A program made the position numbers and the translations under genes. Below, in pieces: positions 37,757 to 47,766 of a DNA stretch of 64,000 nt (positions within the stretch are counted from its first letter, which is position 1; each line of letters opens with the position of its first letter). The stretch covers positions 62,001-126,000 of the forward strand of contig NZ_FNGW01000007.1 in the NCBI RefSeq assembly GCF_900103615.1. The letters are read 5' to 3'. The notes under the pieces were generated by a model. It did not search any database. It was not told the origin of the DNA and saw nothing but the letters and a program-made list of their open reading frames with translations. This stretch comes from Romboutsia lituseburensis DSM 797 (GTDB lineage Bacteria; Bacillota; Clostridia; Peptostreptococcales; Peptostreptococcaceae).

Positions 37757-39145
37757 ATGGAATCGATTAATTTAAATACAAAAATTTTGGATGACTATAA
37801 GATGAAGTTGTTTAATGAGTTGATAAGGTTAGTATGGGAAGACAATTTAGAAGAGATAGATAATATTCCTCAAAAAATTATAGGGGAGGATGTATATGAA
37901 AAATTCGATAAAGAGACTATAACAAACTTAATGAGAGTAACAATGGGATTAGATGTATCAGAAGAATATGATTTAACATTAAAAGAGTTAGCGTATGAAG
38001 CTATGAATATAAATGAGGTTACTCAACCAATAATATCTATAATTTCTCAAGCATGTAAGTATTGTGATAGAACTAATAAAGAAGAGGAATGTTTTGTAAA
38101 AGAAAAGCATATTAATTGTAATGTGAACAATACTTGTAGTTCATGTGGTGATTGTGTTTCAAAGTGCAATATAGGTGCAATATCGGACAAGATACAATTT
38201 ATGCCAATGGTAAATTTATTAAAAGATAAAGACTGTCCAGTATATGCTATAGTTGCCCCTGCTTTTGTAGGTCAGTTTGGAGATGAAGTAACTCCTGGTA
38301 AGTTAAGATCAGCTTTAAAGTTTTTAGGATTTGAAGATATGTTAGAAGTTGCCTTAGCAGCGGATCTATTAACTGCTAAAGAGGCTTATGAATATTGTGA
38401 GCATATGAAAGAAAATCCAGAAGGATACTTTATAACTAGCTGTTGTTGCCCTGTATGGGTAGGAATGATTGAAAATAATTTTAAACATGTATTACCAAAT
38501 GTTTCACCATCAGTATCTCCTATGATAGCCTGTGGAAGATCTATAAAATTATTAAATCCAGATGCAAAAGTTGTATTTATAGGTCCTTGTATGGCAAAGA
38601 AAAAAGAAGCAGTTATAGATGAGCTAAAGGGAGCTATAGACTTTGTTTTAACTTTTAAAGAAGTAGAAGAAATATTTAATGCATTAAATGTTAATTTAGT
38701 AGATCAAGAAGATGAAAAGAGAGTAGAATCTTCATTTGCAGGACGTGTGTATGCTAAAAGTGGAGGTGTTAGTGAGGCTATAAAAACGTCAGCTAAGAGG
38801 ATAAATGAAGATATAAAATTCACAAGTCATTCATTCCAAGGTGTAAAAGAATGTAAAGAAGGACTAGAGAAATTAAGCAATAATGAAATAAGTGCTACTT
38901 TTATAGAAGGAATGGGATGCGTAGGTGGATGCGTAGGAGGACCAAAACGAATCTTGCCAGTTGAAAAAGGGACAAAATATGTAGAGGATTATTGCAAAGA
39001 AACTCAAATGCAGACACCATTTGAAAATTTAAATGTAATTCAGTTTTTAACTATGATGGGAATAAAAAGAATTGAGTCGTTAGGAGAAAAGGAAGAAGAA
39101 CAAGTGCTAAAAATATTTAGTAGAAATATCACAGATAATAATTAA
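37757..39145 (+). CDS. Monomeric [FeFe] hydrogenase, group B-like
   Basis: 462 residues. After a helical N-terminal region come two iron-sulfur sites (C100, C103, C112, C121; and C127-x2-C130-x2-C133-x3-C137), then the H-cluster domain: L1 TSCCCPVW (227-234), L2 GPCMAKKKE (C278), L3 EGMGCVGGC (C388, C392). All four H-cluster ligands are available. Three adjacent Cys in L1 instead of TSCCP, and GPCMAKK instead of MPCxxKK, fit the little-studied group B enzymes. It probably produces or takes up H2 in the cytosol using ferredoxin. No maturase genes (hydEFG) are in the window. Confidence 0.9.
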   Translation: MESINLNTKILDDYKMKLFNELIRLVWEDNLEEIDNIPQKIIGEDVYEKFDKETITNLMRVTMGLDVSEEYDLTLKELAYEAMNINEVTQPIISIISQACKYCDRTNKEEECFVKEKHINCNVNNTCSSCGDCVSKCNIGAISDKIQFMPMVNLLKDKDCPVYAIVAPAFVGQFGDEVTPGKLRSALKFLGFEDMLEVALAADLLTAKEAYEYCEHMKENPEGYFITSCCCPVWVGMIENNFKHVLPNVSPSVSPMIACGRSIKLLNPDAKVVFIGPCMAKKKEAVIDELKGAIDFVLTFKEVEEIFNALNVNLVDQEDEKRVESSFAGRVYAKSGGVSEAIKTSAKRINEDIKFTSHSFQGVKECKEGLEKLSNNEISATFIEGMGCVGGCVGGPKRILPVEKGTKYVEDYCKETQMQTPFENLNVIQFLTMMGIKRIESLGEKEEEQVLKIFSRNITDNN

Positions 39146-39174
39146 CGTTATTATATGAGAGGGAGATTAGGGGG

Positions 39175-39987
39175 ATGAAGTATAAATCTAACATATCTAT
39201 TATTGTGTCTATAGTATGTATCGCAATAATTGGTTCAGTAATAAGTTTTAATTATTTTAAGGGAAATGTTAAAGAAACTAGTAGCTATACAGAAAATAAC
39301 GAAGTAGAAAGTTTAATAAGAGATAATACACTTACAGAAATTATGAAAAAAGTAACAACACCGGAGCAAAAAGGTCCAATACCGAGATCCGGAAAAATAG
39401 CATATATAACTATAGATGATGGACCATCAAAATATACAAATGAAATCTTAGATATATTAGAAAAAAATAATGTTAAAGCAACATTCTTCATGATTAATGG
39501 TAATATGAAACTTCATAAAGATGAAGTAGAAAGAATACAAGAAGATGGTCATAGTGCAGGATTTCATAGCGTATCACATGATATAAAGCAATTATATAAA
39601 ACACCACAAAATACATTAAAAGAGTTTGAAACATGTGGAAATACTTTTTATAGTATAACAGGAGAAGTATCAAAATTAATAAGACTTCCTTATGGAAGTA
39701 AACCTTATATGCCAGATGCATCTCATGAATTATTAAAAGAAAATGGATATAAGATGTGGGACTGGAACTTAGACACTCAAGACTGGAGAGCTACTACTGA
39801 TATTATAGTAAGTAACGTACTATATTATGGAAGAGATAATCCAAATTTAGTAGTATTAATGCATGAAAAAGAGCAAACTGTAAAAGCTTTAGATAGTATG
39901 ATAAAGGTTTTAAAAGATAGAGGATATGAAATATTACCAATAACAGAAGATACACAACCTAGAAATTATTGGGATAAAAACTTATAA
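39175..39987 (+). CDS. Membrane-anchored polysaccharide deacetylase (NodB domain)
   Basis: 270 residues: an N-terminal anchor (about 7-26), a Ser/Glu-rich linker, then a NodB carbohydrate esterase 4 domain. Motifs: TIDDGPSKYT (catalytic Asp pair), HSVSHD (metal His pair), RLPYGSKPY, and the closing LVVLMHEK. It removes acetyl groups from peptidoglycan or a related polymer outside the cell; substrate is not determined. GGGGG ribosome site before ATG 39175. About 30 bp after the hydrogenase stop with no visible terminator between, so read-through is likely. Confidence 0.9.
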   Translation: MKYKSNISIIVSIVCIAIIGSVISFNYFKGNVKETSSYTENNEVESLIRDNTLTEIMKKVTTPEQKGPIPRSGKIAYITIDDGPSKYTNEILDILEKNNVKATFFMINGNMKLHKDEVERIQEDGHSAGFHSVSHDIKQLYKTPQNTLKEFETCGNTFYSITGEVSKLIRLPYGSKPYMPDASHELLKENGYKMWDWNLDTQDWRATTDIIVSNVLYYGRDNPNLVVLMHEKEQTVKALDSMIKVLKDRGYEILPITEDTQPRNYWDKNL

Positions 39988-40032
39988 AAATATTAGTAAA
40001 ACTTAAAATAAGGTATATATTATTATAAATAA

Positions 40033-40062
40033 TTGACAATAATATTAGTAATTGGATATAAT
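40033..40062 (+). promoter_or_regulatory. Promoter of the valS T-box leader
   Basis: Perfect TTGACA (40033-40038), 18 bp, perfect TATAAT (40057-40062), with a TGG extension. Confidence 0.88.
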
Positions 40063-40084
40063 TAAATAATAAATGAAAATAAAA

Positions 40085-40406
40085 ACTGTGATGAAGAGGA
40101 GTATATAAATACTACCAAAAGAGATGAAGACTCATAGGCTGAAAAGTCTTCTTGGAATAGATTTGTAGAAGGTAGCTTCGGAGTTTCTAAGCTGAACTAA
40201 CAGTAAGCTTAGACGGTGTGAATCGTTAAAATCTATTGAGAGCCATAACTATGAAAATAAGTTTAATTATTTTCAACTATGTGAATTTAAACAACGGATG
40301 TGACTGAATGTTATATCGTTGGGGAAATTAAGCATAGTATAGTTTGTGGAATTAAGGTGGTAACGCGAGCTTTTCGTCCTTATTATAGGATGAAGAGCTT
40401 TTTTTA
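40085..40406 (+). promoter_or_regulatory. T-box riboswitch controlling valS
   Basis: The leader opens with the T-box 5' element ATGAAGAGGAGTA, has ACGG...CGTT in the middle stem region, the antiterminator T-box AAGGTGGTAACGCG (40354-40367), and a terminator AGCTTTTCGTCC (40368-40379) / GGATGAAGAGCT (40388-40399) with T7. Uncharged tRNA stabilises the antiterminator so valS is read. A candidate specifier codon is GTT (Val) at 40183-40185, in GGAGTTTCT, aligned by memory to alanyl leaders having GAGCT at the same place. The T-box differs slightly from the usual TGGTACCGCG. Confidence 0.93.
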
Positions 40407-40471
40407 TTGCAATAAACTAACAAAGCTTAAAAGCAAATAATTATATTAATTATAAATAAGGAGGAAACACA

Positions 40472-43135
40472 ATGGAAAATACTAATTTACCAAAAACGTA
40501 TAATCCTAAAGATTTTGAATCTAGATTATACTCAAAGTGGGTTGAAGATGGATTATTCAAGTCTAAGCCAAACCCAAATAAGAAGCCATTTACAATAATG
40601 CTTCCACCGCCAAATATAACAGGGCAATTACATATGGGACATGCACTTGACCATACATTACAAGATATACTTATAAGATGGAAGAGAATGGACGGTTATG
40701 AAGCTTTATGGCAACCAGGAACTGACCATGCATCTATAGCAACAGAAGTTAAAGTTGTTGAGAGAATAAAAGAACAAGAAGGAAAAACTAAGTATGAAAT
40801 AGGAAGAGAAGAATTCCTAGACAGAGCTATGGACTGGAGAAATGAATTTGGTAGAAAGATAGTAGACCAAATGAAACAGTTAGGAGATTCTTGTGACTGG
40901 GATAGAGAAAGATTCACAATGGATGAAGGATGTAACGAAGCTGTTACTGAGTTCTTTGTGAAACTATATGAAAAAGGTCAAATATACAGAGGAAATAGAA
41001 TAATAAACTGGTGTCCTGATTGTAAGACTACTTTATCAGATGCTGAAGTTGAGCACGAAGAGCATGATGGTAAATTCTATCACATAAAATACCCAATAAA
41101 AGGTAGTGATGAATTCTTAGAAATAGCTACAACTAGACCAGAAACAATGTTAGGAGATACAGGTATAGCTGTAAATCCAGAAGATGAAAGATATAAGCAC
41201 TTAGTAGGTAAGCATGCTATACTTCCTATGATAGGAAGAGATTTAATAATAGTTGCTGATGATTATGTTGACTTAGAGTTTGGTACTGGTGCAGTTAAAA
41301 TGACTCCAGCTCATGACCCTAATGACTTTGAAGTAGGTCAAAGACATAATCTTGAAAAGATAAATGTAATGAACGAAGATGGAACTATGAATAAGTTAGC
41401 TGGTAAATACGAAGGTATGGACAGATATGAGTGCAGAAAGCAACTTATAGCTGACTTAGATGAAGCAGGATACATGATAGCAATAAAAGACCACAACCAC
41501 AATGTAGGTTCTTGTTATAGATGTAAAACTGTAGTTGAACCAAGACTTTCTGATCAATGGTTCGTTAAAATGGACGAGCTTGCTAAGCCTGCTTTAGATA
41601 TATTAAAGAAGAAAGATTTAGAATTCGTTCCTGATAAATTTGATAAAACATATACTCAATGGTTAGAAAATATAAGAGATTGGTGTATATCAAGACAGTT
41701 ATGGTGGGGTCACCAAATACCAGCTTACTACTGCCAAGAATGTGGTGAAGTAGTAGTTGCTAAAGAAATGCCAAAACAATGTAAATGTGGATGTACTAAC
41801 TTCAAGCAAGACGAAGATGTTCTAGATACATGGTTTTCTTCTGCATTATGGCCTTTCTCAACTTTAGGATGGCCAAACAATACAGAAGAATTAAACTACT
41901 ACTATCCAACAAGTGTACTTGTAACTGGATACGATATAATATTCTTCTGGGTAGTTAGAATGGCATTTGCAGGAATGTTCTGTATGGGAGAAACTCCATT
42001 TGAACATGTATTAATACATGGATTAGTTAGAGACTCTGAAGGTAGAAAAATGAGTAAATCTCTAGGAAACGGAATAGATCCATTAGAAGTAATAGACCAA
42101 TATGGAGCAGATGCTCTAAGATTCATGTTAGCAACTGGAAATTCCCCAGGAAATGACATGAGATTCTACATGGAAAGAGTAGAAGCATCAAGAAACTTCG
42201 CTAATAAATTATGGAATGCATCAAGATTTGTATTCATGAACATAGATGAAGAAATAATGGAAGGTGTAACTAGAGAGTCTGTAGAAGCTAATATGACATT
42301 AGCTGATAAATGGATAATATCAAGAGCAAACAACGTTATTAAAGAAGTTACTGATAACATGAATAAGTTTGATTTAGGTATAGCAGCTCAAAAGATATAT
42401 GATTTTGCATGGTCAGAGTACTGTGACTGGTATATAGAAATAGTTAAACCAAGATTATATTCTGAAGATAAAGAAGCTAAGCAAACAGCTTTATATACAT
42501 TGACATATGTACTAGAGAAGATATTAAAACTTCTTCATCCATATATGCCATTTATAACAGAAGAAATATATACTCATCTTCCAACAGTAGAAGGAAGTAT
42601 AGTAGTAGCTGAGTTCCCTCACTACAATGAAGCTGATAATATGGCTAAAGAAGAAGAAATGATGAACTTAACAATGGATGGTATAAGAAACATAAGAAAC
42701 GTAAGAGCGGAAATGAATGTACCACCATCAAAGAAAGCTAAGGTTATAATAGTTCCAACAGCTGAAAAGAAAGAAGCTATGGAATCAGGTAAAGATTACT
42801 TTGTAACATTAGCATCTGCATCAGTAGTTGAAATAGTTGAAAATGAAACTAATATACCTGAAGATGCAGTAAGTGTTGTTATAGAAGGTGTTAAAATATT
42901 TATACCACTTGATGAATTAGTTGACTTCACTAAAGAATTAGATAGATTAAACAAAGAAAAGGCTAAATTAGAAGGCGAAATAAAGAGAGTTAACGGAAAA
43001 CTTTCAAACCAAGGTTTCTTAGCTAAAGCTCCAGAAAGCTTAGTAAATGAAGAAAAGGCTAAGAAAGAAAAGTTTGAAGAAATGATGAACTCTGTTGTAG
43101 AAAGAATAGCTAACATAGAAGCTAAAATGAAATAA
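40472..43135 (+). CDS. valS: Valyl-tRNA synthetase
   Basis: 887 residues, class Ia synthetase. HIGH-type motif is HMGH ([15 protein letters not shown]), KMSKS-type motif [11 protein letters not shown]; the editing CP1 domain and zinc-like Cys pairs ([13 protein letters not shown]) lie between. A C-terminal coiled coil (about 820-887, [20 protein letters not shown]) binds the tRNA arm, typical of ValRS. It charges tRNA-Val. The preceding T-box ties its expression to tRNA-Val charging. AAGGAGG site, ATG 40472; a strong terminator follows. Confidence 0.97.
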   Translation: MENTNLPKTYNPKDFESRLYSKWVEDGLFKSKPNPNKKPFTIMLPPPNITGQLHMGHALDHTLQDILIRWKRMDGYEALWQPGTDHASIATEVKVVERIKEQEGKTKYEIGREEFLDRAMDWRNEFGRKIVDQMKQLGDSCDWDRERFTMDEGCNEAVTEFFVKLYEKGQIYRGNRIINWCPDCKTTLSDAEVEHEEHDGKFYHIKYPIKGSDEFLEIATTRPETMLGDTGIAVNPEDERYKHLVGKHAILPMIGRDLIIVADDYVDLEFGTGAVKMTPAHDPNDFEVGQRHNLEKINVMNEDGTMNKLAGKYEGMDRYECRKQLIADLDEAGYMIAIKDHNHNVGSCYRCKTVVEPRLSDQWFVKMDELAKPALDILKKKDLEFVPDKFDKTYTQWLENIRDWCISRQLWWGHQIPAYYCQECGEVVVAKEMPKQCKCGCTNFKQDEDVLDTWFSSALWPFSTLGWPNNTEELNYYYPTSVLVTGYDIIFFWVVRMAFAGMFCMGETPFEHVLIHGLVRDSEGRKMSKSLGNGIDPLEVIDQYGADALRFMLATGNSPGNDMRFYMERVEASRNFANKLWNASRFVFMNIDEEIMEGVTRESVEANMTLADKWIISRANNVIKEVTDNMNKFDLGIAAQKIYDFAWSEYCDWYIEIVKPRLYSEDKEAKQTALYTLTYVLEKILKLLHPYMPFITEEIYTHLPTVEGSIVVAEFPHYNEADNMAKEEEMMNLTMDGIRNIRNVRAEMNVPPSKKAKVIIVPTAEKKEAMESGKDYFVTLASASVVEIVENETNIPEDAVSVVIEGVKIFIPLDELVDFTKELDRLNKEKAKLEGEIKRVNGKLSNQGFLAKAPESLVNEEKAKKEKFEEMMNSVVERIANIEAKMK

Positions 43136-43141
43136 TAAATA

Positions 43142-43175
43142 AAAAAGAGTGTCTTATTTTTAAGACACTCTTTTT
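43142..43175. terminator. Bidirectional terminator, valS versus lipoprotein gene
   Basis: A 15-bp perfect stem (43142-43156 with 43161-43175) over a T4 loop, A-rich on the left and T-rich on the right. Confidence 0.93.
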
Positions 43176-43252
43176 GTTTATTAAAAAATGTTGGATATTT
43201 TCAATAAGAAAGGGCTTAAATATCAAAGATGATATAACCCCTAGTTTATACT

Positions 43253-43912
43253 TTAGTTAGAAAATATATCTAATTTTTCTGAAATAATATCTTTGATTCT
43301 ATTACTTTTATCTAATAAATCATTTAGTCTTTGATTACTTTCATTTAAAGTAGTATTTAAGTCTTTACCAGCTTTATCTACTTTATTATTAAGATCATTT
43401 ATAGTCGATTTAGCATTAGAAATTTTATAATTAGCATCGTTTATTTTAGATTTTAATTGGCTTTTATTACTTTCAACAGAATCTAATTTATCGTTAATTT
43501 TATTTAATTTATAAGATGTATCACTTAGGTCTGGTATATTTATACTAGACTTATTTGATGAACTTGATGAATTTGAAGTTGTTGAATTATTTTTTAGATT
43601 GTCTGAAGCTGATTCAAAATTTAATTTATCAAGTTTTTTTCTTATATCATTAGATAACTCTAAATTAGATTGAGAGCTATCCTTAACTTCAGTATTTAGT
43701 GTTTCATCTTTATTTCCTGATTTTAATTGGTCAAATTTCTTTCTAACTTCTTTACCTATATCTAAATCAGACGTAGAGCTATCAGTTGCTTCTTCTGATT
43801 TAGCAGAATCTTCGGCGCTTTTAACTTCTGATATCTGTGAATCATCAAGTTTTGAACAACCGCTTAACGCCAATATTGATATTATTGGAATCATAATGCA
43901 AGCTTTTTTCAT
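43253..43912 (-). CDS. Coiled-coil lipoprotein, function unknown
   Basis: 219 residues from ATG 43912 (seven bases after GGGGGG). Lipobox LALSGC directs lipid attachment. The mature chain is hydrophilic, Ser/Asn/Asp/Lys-rich, with two related blocks (about DIGKEVRKKFDQLKSGN and LSNDIRKKLDKLNFES), a serine-rich linker, and a long heptad-like coil over the last 95 residues. It has no catalytic motif. Likely a surface-attached structural or regulatory protein. Convergent with valS; upstream is a 240-bp divergent region shared with the PH-domain gene. Confidence 0.75.
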   Translation of the reverse strand: MKKACIMIPIISILALSGCSKLDDSQISEVKSAEDSAKSEEATDSSTSDLDIGKEVRKKFDQLKSGNKDETLNTEVKDSSQSNLELSNDIRKKLDKLNFESASDNLKNNSTTSNSSSSSNKSSINIPDLSDTSYKLNKINDKLDSVESNKSQLKSKINDANYKISNAKSTINDLNNKVDKAGKDLNTTLNESNQRLNDLLDKSNRIKDIISEKLDIFSN

Positions 43913-44117
43913 ACTCAATCCCCCCTGTAATTATCATGTTTAGAATTCTAACTACATTATAATCTTTTTTTGAAAAATTGTATATAAGATTATAATCTTT
44001 TTATATTAAAAATTATTAAAATTATAATTAATAAATTAATCATTTTTATACTTTATTTTATTTAGATTATTTAACGCTATAAACATTACAATATGTAAAT
44101 ATATTTATACTTATTAG

Positions 44118-44126
44118 TGGTATAAT
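44118..44126 (+). promoter_or_regulatory. Extended -10 promoter of the PH-domain gene
   Basis: TGGTATAAT, TG extension and perfect -10, about 34 bp before the ATG. Confidence 0.5.
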
Positions 44127-44159
44127 ATGAGTAAAATAACATAAATTTTGGAGGGTAAA

Positions 44160-44783
44160 ATGGCAGGGAACTTATTTGGAAAAATAGCAGCAGATACATT
44201 AGGTCTATCAGACATTGGAAAAATAATTGAGCCTAAAGATTTTGATAAGGTTGATGGCGATGACTATATAATGCATGAAGATGGAGAAAAAATATTCTTT
44301 GTAATAAAGTCTAAATCTGATGAGTATGTGTTTACTAATAGAGGACTTTTACATGTAGATGGAGCAAGTGCAGTTAGCAAGAAAAGAACAGTAGAAAGAC
44401 ATGAATTTTATTATGAAAAAGTTCATTCAGTAACCTTAGAGACAGCTGGAACTGTAGACTTAGATATAGAAATAAAGTTTAACTTTGGAAACCAAGCATT
44501 TAGTATAGACGTAGATAAAAATCAATTAGAACAACTAAAAGATTTATATAAGGCTTTAGTTGAGATAGGAAAACTTCAAGGGAAAAATTATATATCAATA
44601 GAAGATGGTACTAATGGTTTAAAAATGGCAAATGAAGCTTTATCAAGATGTGTAATAGAAGGAAATGTAACAAACATAGTACATGATTTAACTAACTTCA
44701 ATTTAGATTGGATGGAAGCATTAAGAAAAAAATATAGTAATAAAGATTTTACTGAAGTATTTGAAAAGTATATAAATAATTAA
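44160..44783 (+). CDS. Bacterial PH domain protein (YvbH-like)
   Basis: 207 residues from ATG 44160, which follows GGAGGG. The first 125 residues form a bacterial pleckstrin-homology domain (bPH_1; FVIKSKSDEYVFTNRGLL, then RHEFYYEKVHSV). A helical C-terminal extension follows (LDWMEALRKKYSNKDF). The family is common in Firmicutes and of unknown role; no membrane anchor is visible. Monocistronic with its own promoter and terminator. Confidence 0.82.
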   Translation: MAGNLFGKIAADTLGLSDIGKIIEPKDFDKVDGDDYIMHEDGEKIFFVIKSKSDEYVFTNRGLLHVDGASAVSKKRTVERHEFYYEKVHSVTLETAGTVDLDIEIKFNFGNQAFSIDVDKNQLEQLKDLYKALVEIGKLQGKNYISIEDGTNGLKMANEALSRCVIEGNVTNIVHDLTNFNLDWMEALRKKYSNKDFTEVFEKYINN

Positions 44784-44788
44784 TATAT

Positions 44789-44823
44789 AAAGCTAACTCA
44801 TAATTTACTGAGTTAGCTTTTTT
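44789..44823 (+). terminator. Terminator of the PH-domain gene
   Basis: AAAGCTAACTCA (44789-44800) pairs perfectly with TGAGTTAGCTTT (44809-44820), then T3. Confidence 0.88.
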
Positions 44824-44910
44824 ATGCTTAAGGGAATTATAATACATAAAAAACTGTTAGTGAGTTATGAAGCAAGGGAATATTAACACCTCTGTGAAAG
44901 TAAAAATGAC

Positions 44911-44962
44911 ATTTTTGAGCAACGGACGAAGTCGTTGGGGACAGGAGCGAAGCGACTTTTTT
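44911..44962 (+). repeat. Dispersed hairpin element with terminator-like end
   Basis: A GC-richer island in AT-rich DNA. CAACG/CGTTG makes one stem (about 44920-44937); AAGTCG/CGACTT makes an overlapping, mutually exclusive stem ending in T6, like a terminator/antiterminator pair. A shortened copy in reverse orientation lies at 33725-33762. Confidence 0.5.
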
Positions 44963-45033
44963 ATATTTTTTAAAGGATAATATTTAATTTAAGGGAATAT
45001 ATATACCTTAAATAATTTAAAAGGGGAAAATTT

Positions 45034-45822
45034 ATGATACAAAAACTAAGTGAAAAGGATAGAGAATTGGTATTATCTTATGTAGGAAAGCAGCCAAGTA
45101 TAAATTTATTTTTTATAGGTGATATAGAGCAGTTTGGGTTTGATAAAGATTTTCAAGATGTTTGGGGTAAATTTGATGATATAGGCAATTTGAAAGGTGT
45201 TTTACTTAGATATTTAAATAATTTTATACCATACTACGAAGATGTAAATGAAAACTTAGATGAATTTAAAGAAATTATAAAATCATATAGTGGTAAAAAG
45301 CTAATATCTGGTAAAAAAGATTTACTATACAAGTTTGATGGTATTTTAAAAAATCAACAATCAAGAGATACATATTTTTGTGAACTTAGAGATAAAGAAA
45401 ATTTAATAAGATATGATGATAGTGTAAAGCTGGCAATAGGAAAAGATGCAAGCAGGATATGCGATATATTAAATACAATAGAGGAATTTGATACATCTGA
45501 ACACAATGAAAATATTATAAGAGATAGAATAGAAGATAAAAGTGGTAGAGCTTATTATATAGAGAAAGATGAAAATGAAATATTAAGTATCGCTCAGACT
45601 ACTGCTGAAAATAGTAAGTCAGCAATGGTTGTAGGTGTTGCAACTAGAGTTGGATATAGAGAAAAAGGTTATATGAGTAAGTGTTTATCAAATCTTTGTA
45701 ATGATTTATTGAATGAAGGAAAGAGCTTATGTTTATTTTATGATAATCCAAAGGCTGGAAAGATATATCATAAGATTGGATTTAAGGAAATTGGAATTTG
45801 GACTATGATGTCAGGTGAATAA
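45034..45822 (+). CDS. GNAT family N-acetyltransferase
   Basis: 262 residues. The C-terminal GNAT fold shows the acetyl-CoA loop RVGYREKGYMSKCL and the end strand YDNPKAGKIYHKIGFKEIG. The N-terminal 120 residues are a variable domain (INLFFIGDIEQFGF) seen in Firmicute members of this group. Substrate is unknown. GGGG ribosome site, ATG 45034; terminator follows. Upstream lies the dispersed hairpin element. Confidence 0.85.
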   Translation: MIQKLSEKDRELVLSYVGKQPSINLFFIGDIEQFGFDKDFQDVWGKFDDIGNLKGVLLRYLNNFIPYYEDVNENLDEFKEIIKSYSGKKLISGKKDLLYKFDGILKNQQSRDTYFCELRDKENLIRYDDSVKLAIGKDASRICDILNTIEEFDTSEHNENIIRDRIEDKSGRAYYIEKDENEILSIAQTTAENSKSAMVVGVATRVGYREKGYMSKCLSNLCNDLLNEGKSLCLFYDNPKAGKIYHKIGFKEIGIWTMMSGE

Positions 45823-45867
45823 AATTAGTTTTTATTAAAGTTAAAATATACTATAATAAAAAGTAGA

Positions 45868-45906
45868 TAAAGTTGTCCTAATATGTTGGAAATAGGACAA
45901 CTTTTA
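45868..45906 (+). terminator. Terminator of the acetyltransferase gene
   Basis: AAGTTGTCCTA (45870-45880) pairs perfectly with TAGGACAACTT (45893-45903), then TT. Confidence 0.85.
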
Positions 45907-45949
45907 CATATAAACACATAAAAGAGAAATTGACTAAGGGGGAAGTGGG

Positions 45950-47245
45950 ATGAACTACCAAGAAGCATTAAATTATATTAATGAATCACACAAATTTGGA
46001 ATTAGATTAGGCTTAGATAATATGAGAAACTTATTAGAACTTTTAGGAAATCCACAAGACAAATTAAATGTAATACATGTGGCAGGAACTAATGGTAAAG
46101 GTTCAACTTGCTCATTTATAACTAGTATATTAAAAGAATCAGGATATAAAGTAGGATTGTATACATCGCCATTTTTAGAAACTTTCACAGAAAGAATAAA
46201 AATAAATGGAGAAAATATACCTGAAGAAGATGTAGCTAGAATTGTTACATTAATAAAAGAAAAAATAGAGCAAGGAGATATATATCCAACAGAGTTTGAA
46301 ATAGTTACAGCTATGGCATTTTATTATTATTGCGAACAAGATGTTGATTTTGTCGCGCTTGAAGTTGGTTTAGGTGGAAGATATGATGCAACTAATATTA
46401 TAAAAACATCAGATGTAAGTGTAATAACATCCATAAGTTTAGATCATGTTGGAATACTTGGAGATACAGTAGCAAAAATAGCCTATGAAAAAGGTGGAAT
46501 AATAAAAGAAAATGGAACAGCAATAGTTTATTATCAAAGTGATGAAGCTAAAGATGTTATAAAAGATATATGTAAGGAAAAAAATGCAAAGTATATAGAA
46601 GTTAAATTTGATGACATAAATATAAAGCAATCGGATATATATTCACAAGTATATGATTGTAGCATAATGGGTAAAAAATATGAGGATTTAGAAATAAAAC
46701 TTATAGGAGACCATCAAGTAAACAATTCTATTTTAGCATTAAGCGCTATAGATTTCTTAAAAGAAACAAAAGGATTAAACATAACAGAAGAAGATATAAG
46801 AAAAGGTCTTATAAATACAAAATGGCCAGGTAGAATAGAAAAAATAATGGAAAAACCTATATTTATAATAGATGGAGCTCATAATGAAGATGGAGCTAGA
46901 TCGCTTGCTAAAGCCATAGACAAAAACTTTAATGGAAAAAAAGCAACTCTTCTAATCGGTATGTTAGAAGATAAAGATATAGATGGAGTATTAGAAATAC
47001 TTATGCCATATTTTAATAAAGTTATAACTACTACACCAGATAATCCAAGAGCAATAGATAGTGAAAAATTAAAAGATAAAATTTCAAAATATGTGGACAA
47101 TATAGTTTCAAAACCTAGCATAGAAGAAGCTGTAGAATATACACTAAAAAATTCATCTGAGGATGATATAGTAATAAGTGCAGGTTCTTTATATATGATA
47201 GGGACAGTAAGAACTTTAGTTAATAAAATGTTAGTGTTAAATTAA
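45950..47245 (+). CDS. folC: Folylpolyglutamate synthase / dihydrofolate synthase
   Basis: 431 residues of the Mur-ligase-like FolC family. P-loop GTNGKGSTCSF, the ALEVGLGGRYDATN segment, DHVGILGDT and IDGAHNEDG are diagnostic. It adds glutamate to folates (and, in folate makers, to dihydropteroate). No other folate genes are adjacent. AAGGGGGAAG ribosome site, ATG 45950. A perfect 13-bp terminator follows. Confidence 0.95.
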   Translation: MNYQEALNYINESHKFGIRLGLDNMRNLLELLGNPQDKLNVIHVAGTNGKGSTCSFITSILKESGYKVGLYTSPFLETFTERIKINGENIPEEDVARIVTLIKEKIEQGDIYPTEFEIVTAMAFYYYCEQDVDFVALEVGLGGRYDATNIIKTSDVSVITSISLDHVGILGDTVAKIAYEKGGIIKENGTAIVYYQSDEAKDVIKDICKEKNAKYIEVKFDDINIKQSDIYSQVYDCSIMGKKYEDLEIKLIGDHQVNNSILALSAIDFLKETKGLNITEEDIRKGLINTKWPGRIEKIMEKPIFIIDGAHNEDGARSLAKAIDKNFNGKKATLLIGMLEDKDIDGVLEILMPYFNKVITTTPDNPRAIDSEKLKDKISKYVDNIVSKPSIEEAVEYTLKNSSEDDIVISAGSLYMIGTVRTLVNKMLVLN

Positions 47246-47265
47246 TACAAAGTTTATTGTATACA

Positions 47266-47294
47266 AAAAAGGTGGCAAGATGCCACCTTTTTTA
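47266..47294 (+). terminator. Terminator of folC
   Basis: AAAAAAGGTGGCA (47266-47278) pairs perfectly with TGCCACCTTTTTT (47282-47294). Confidence 0.95.
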
Positions 47295-47376
47295 TCAATA
47301 ACAATTTCTATTAAAATTATTATTGATATGTGTGATATTAACAAAAGTTATTAAACATTTTTAAATATAATAGCTG

Positions 47377-47622
47377 TTATAAAGATTGACGTATAGCTCT
47401 AGATAATTGATCTGGGCAAGAAGTAGTCTTACCTCCACAAGGTATATTCGCTAATTTGTCTGCAACTTCAAGTGCATTTTGTCCTATAACTAACTGTCTA
47501 AGTCCTATTAAATTTCCTGGACATCCACCAACGAACTCAACATCAGTGATAACGTTATTATCGTCGATTTCAAACATCATCTCTCTACAACAAACCCCAC
47601 TTGGTTTAAAAGTAATTTTCAT
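47377..47622 (-). CDS. TSCPD domain protein (TIGR03905 type)
   Basis: 81 residues with one TSCPD domain. Conserved Cys: GVCC (near 10), GGCPGN (near 34) and CGGKTTSCPDQL near the end; the last contains the TSCPD-defining TTSCPDQ. The same domain occurs at the C terminus of NrdJ ribonucleotide reductases and may bind metal or act in redox. As a free protein it is common in clostridia with unknown function. Monocistronic. Confidence 0.88.
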   Translation of the reverse strand: MKITFKPSGVCCREMMFEIDDNNVITDVEFVGGCPGNLIGLRQLVIGQNALEVADKLANIPCGGKTTSCPDQLSRAIRQSL

Positions 47623-47766
47623 AATTATGAACTCCTAATTAAAATAGTTTTATTACCCTAATAATACCAATATCTACATAATATTTCAAGTATAAAACAT
47701 AGTCATAATGAAGAGCCATTAATAATATATTATTGTAGTATGTATATAAAGAGGGGAGGTTATTAT

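Noticed and set aside
40296-40325. Similarity of CAACGGATG...CGTTGGGG in the T-box to the dispersed hairpin element
   Set aside because: This is part of the T-box stem region; only short CAACGGA and CGTTGGGG words are shared, and the CGAAGCGACTTTTTT end is absent.
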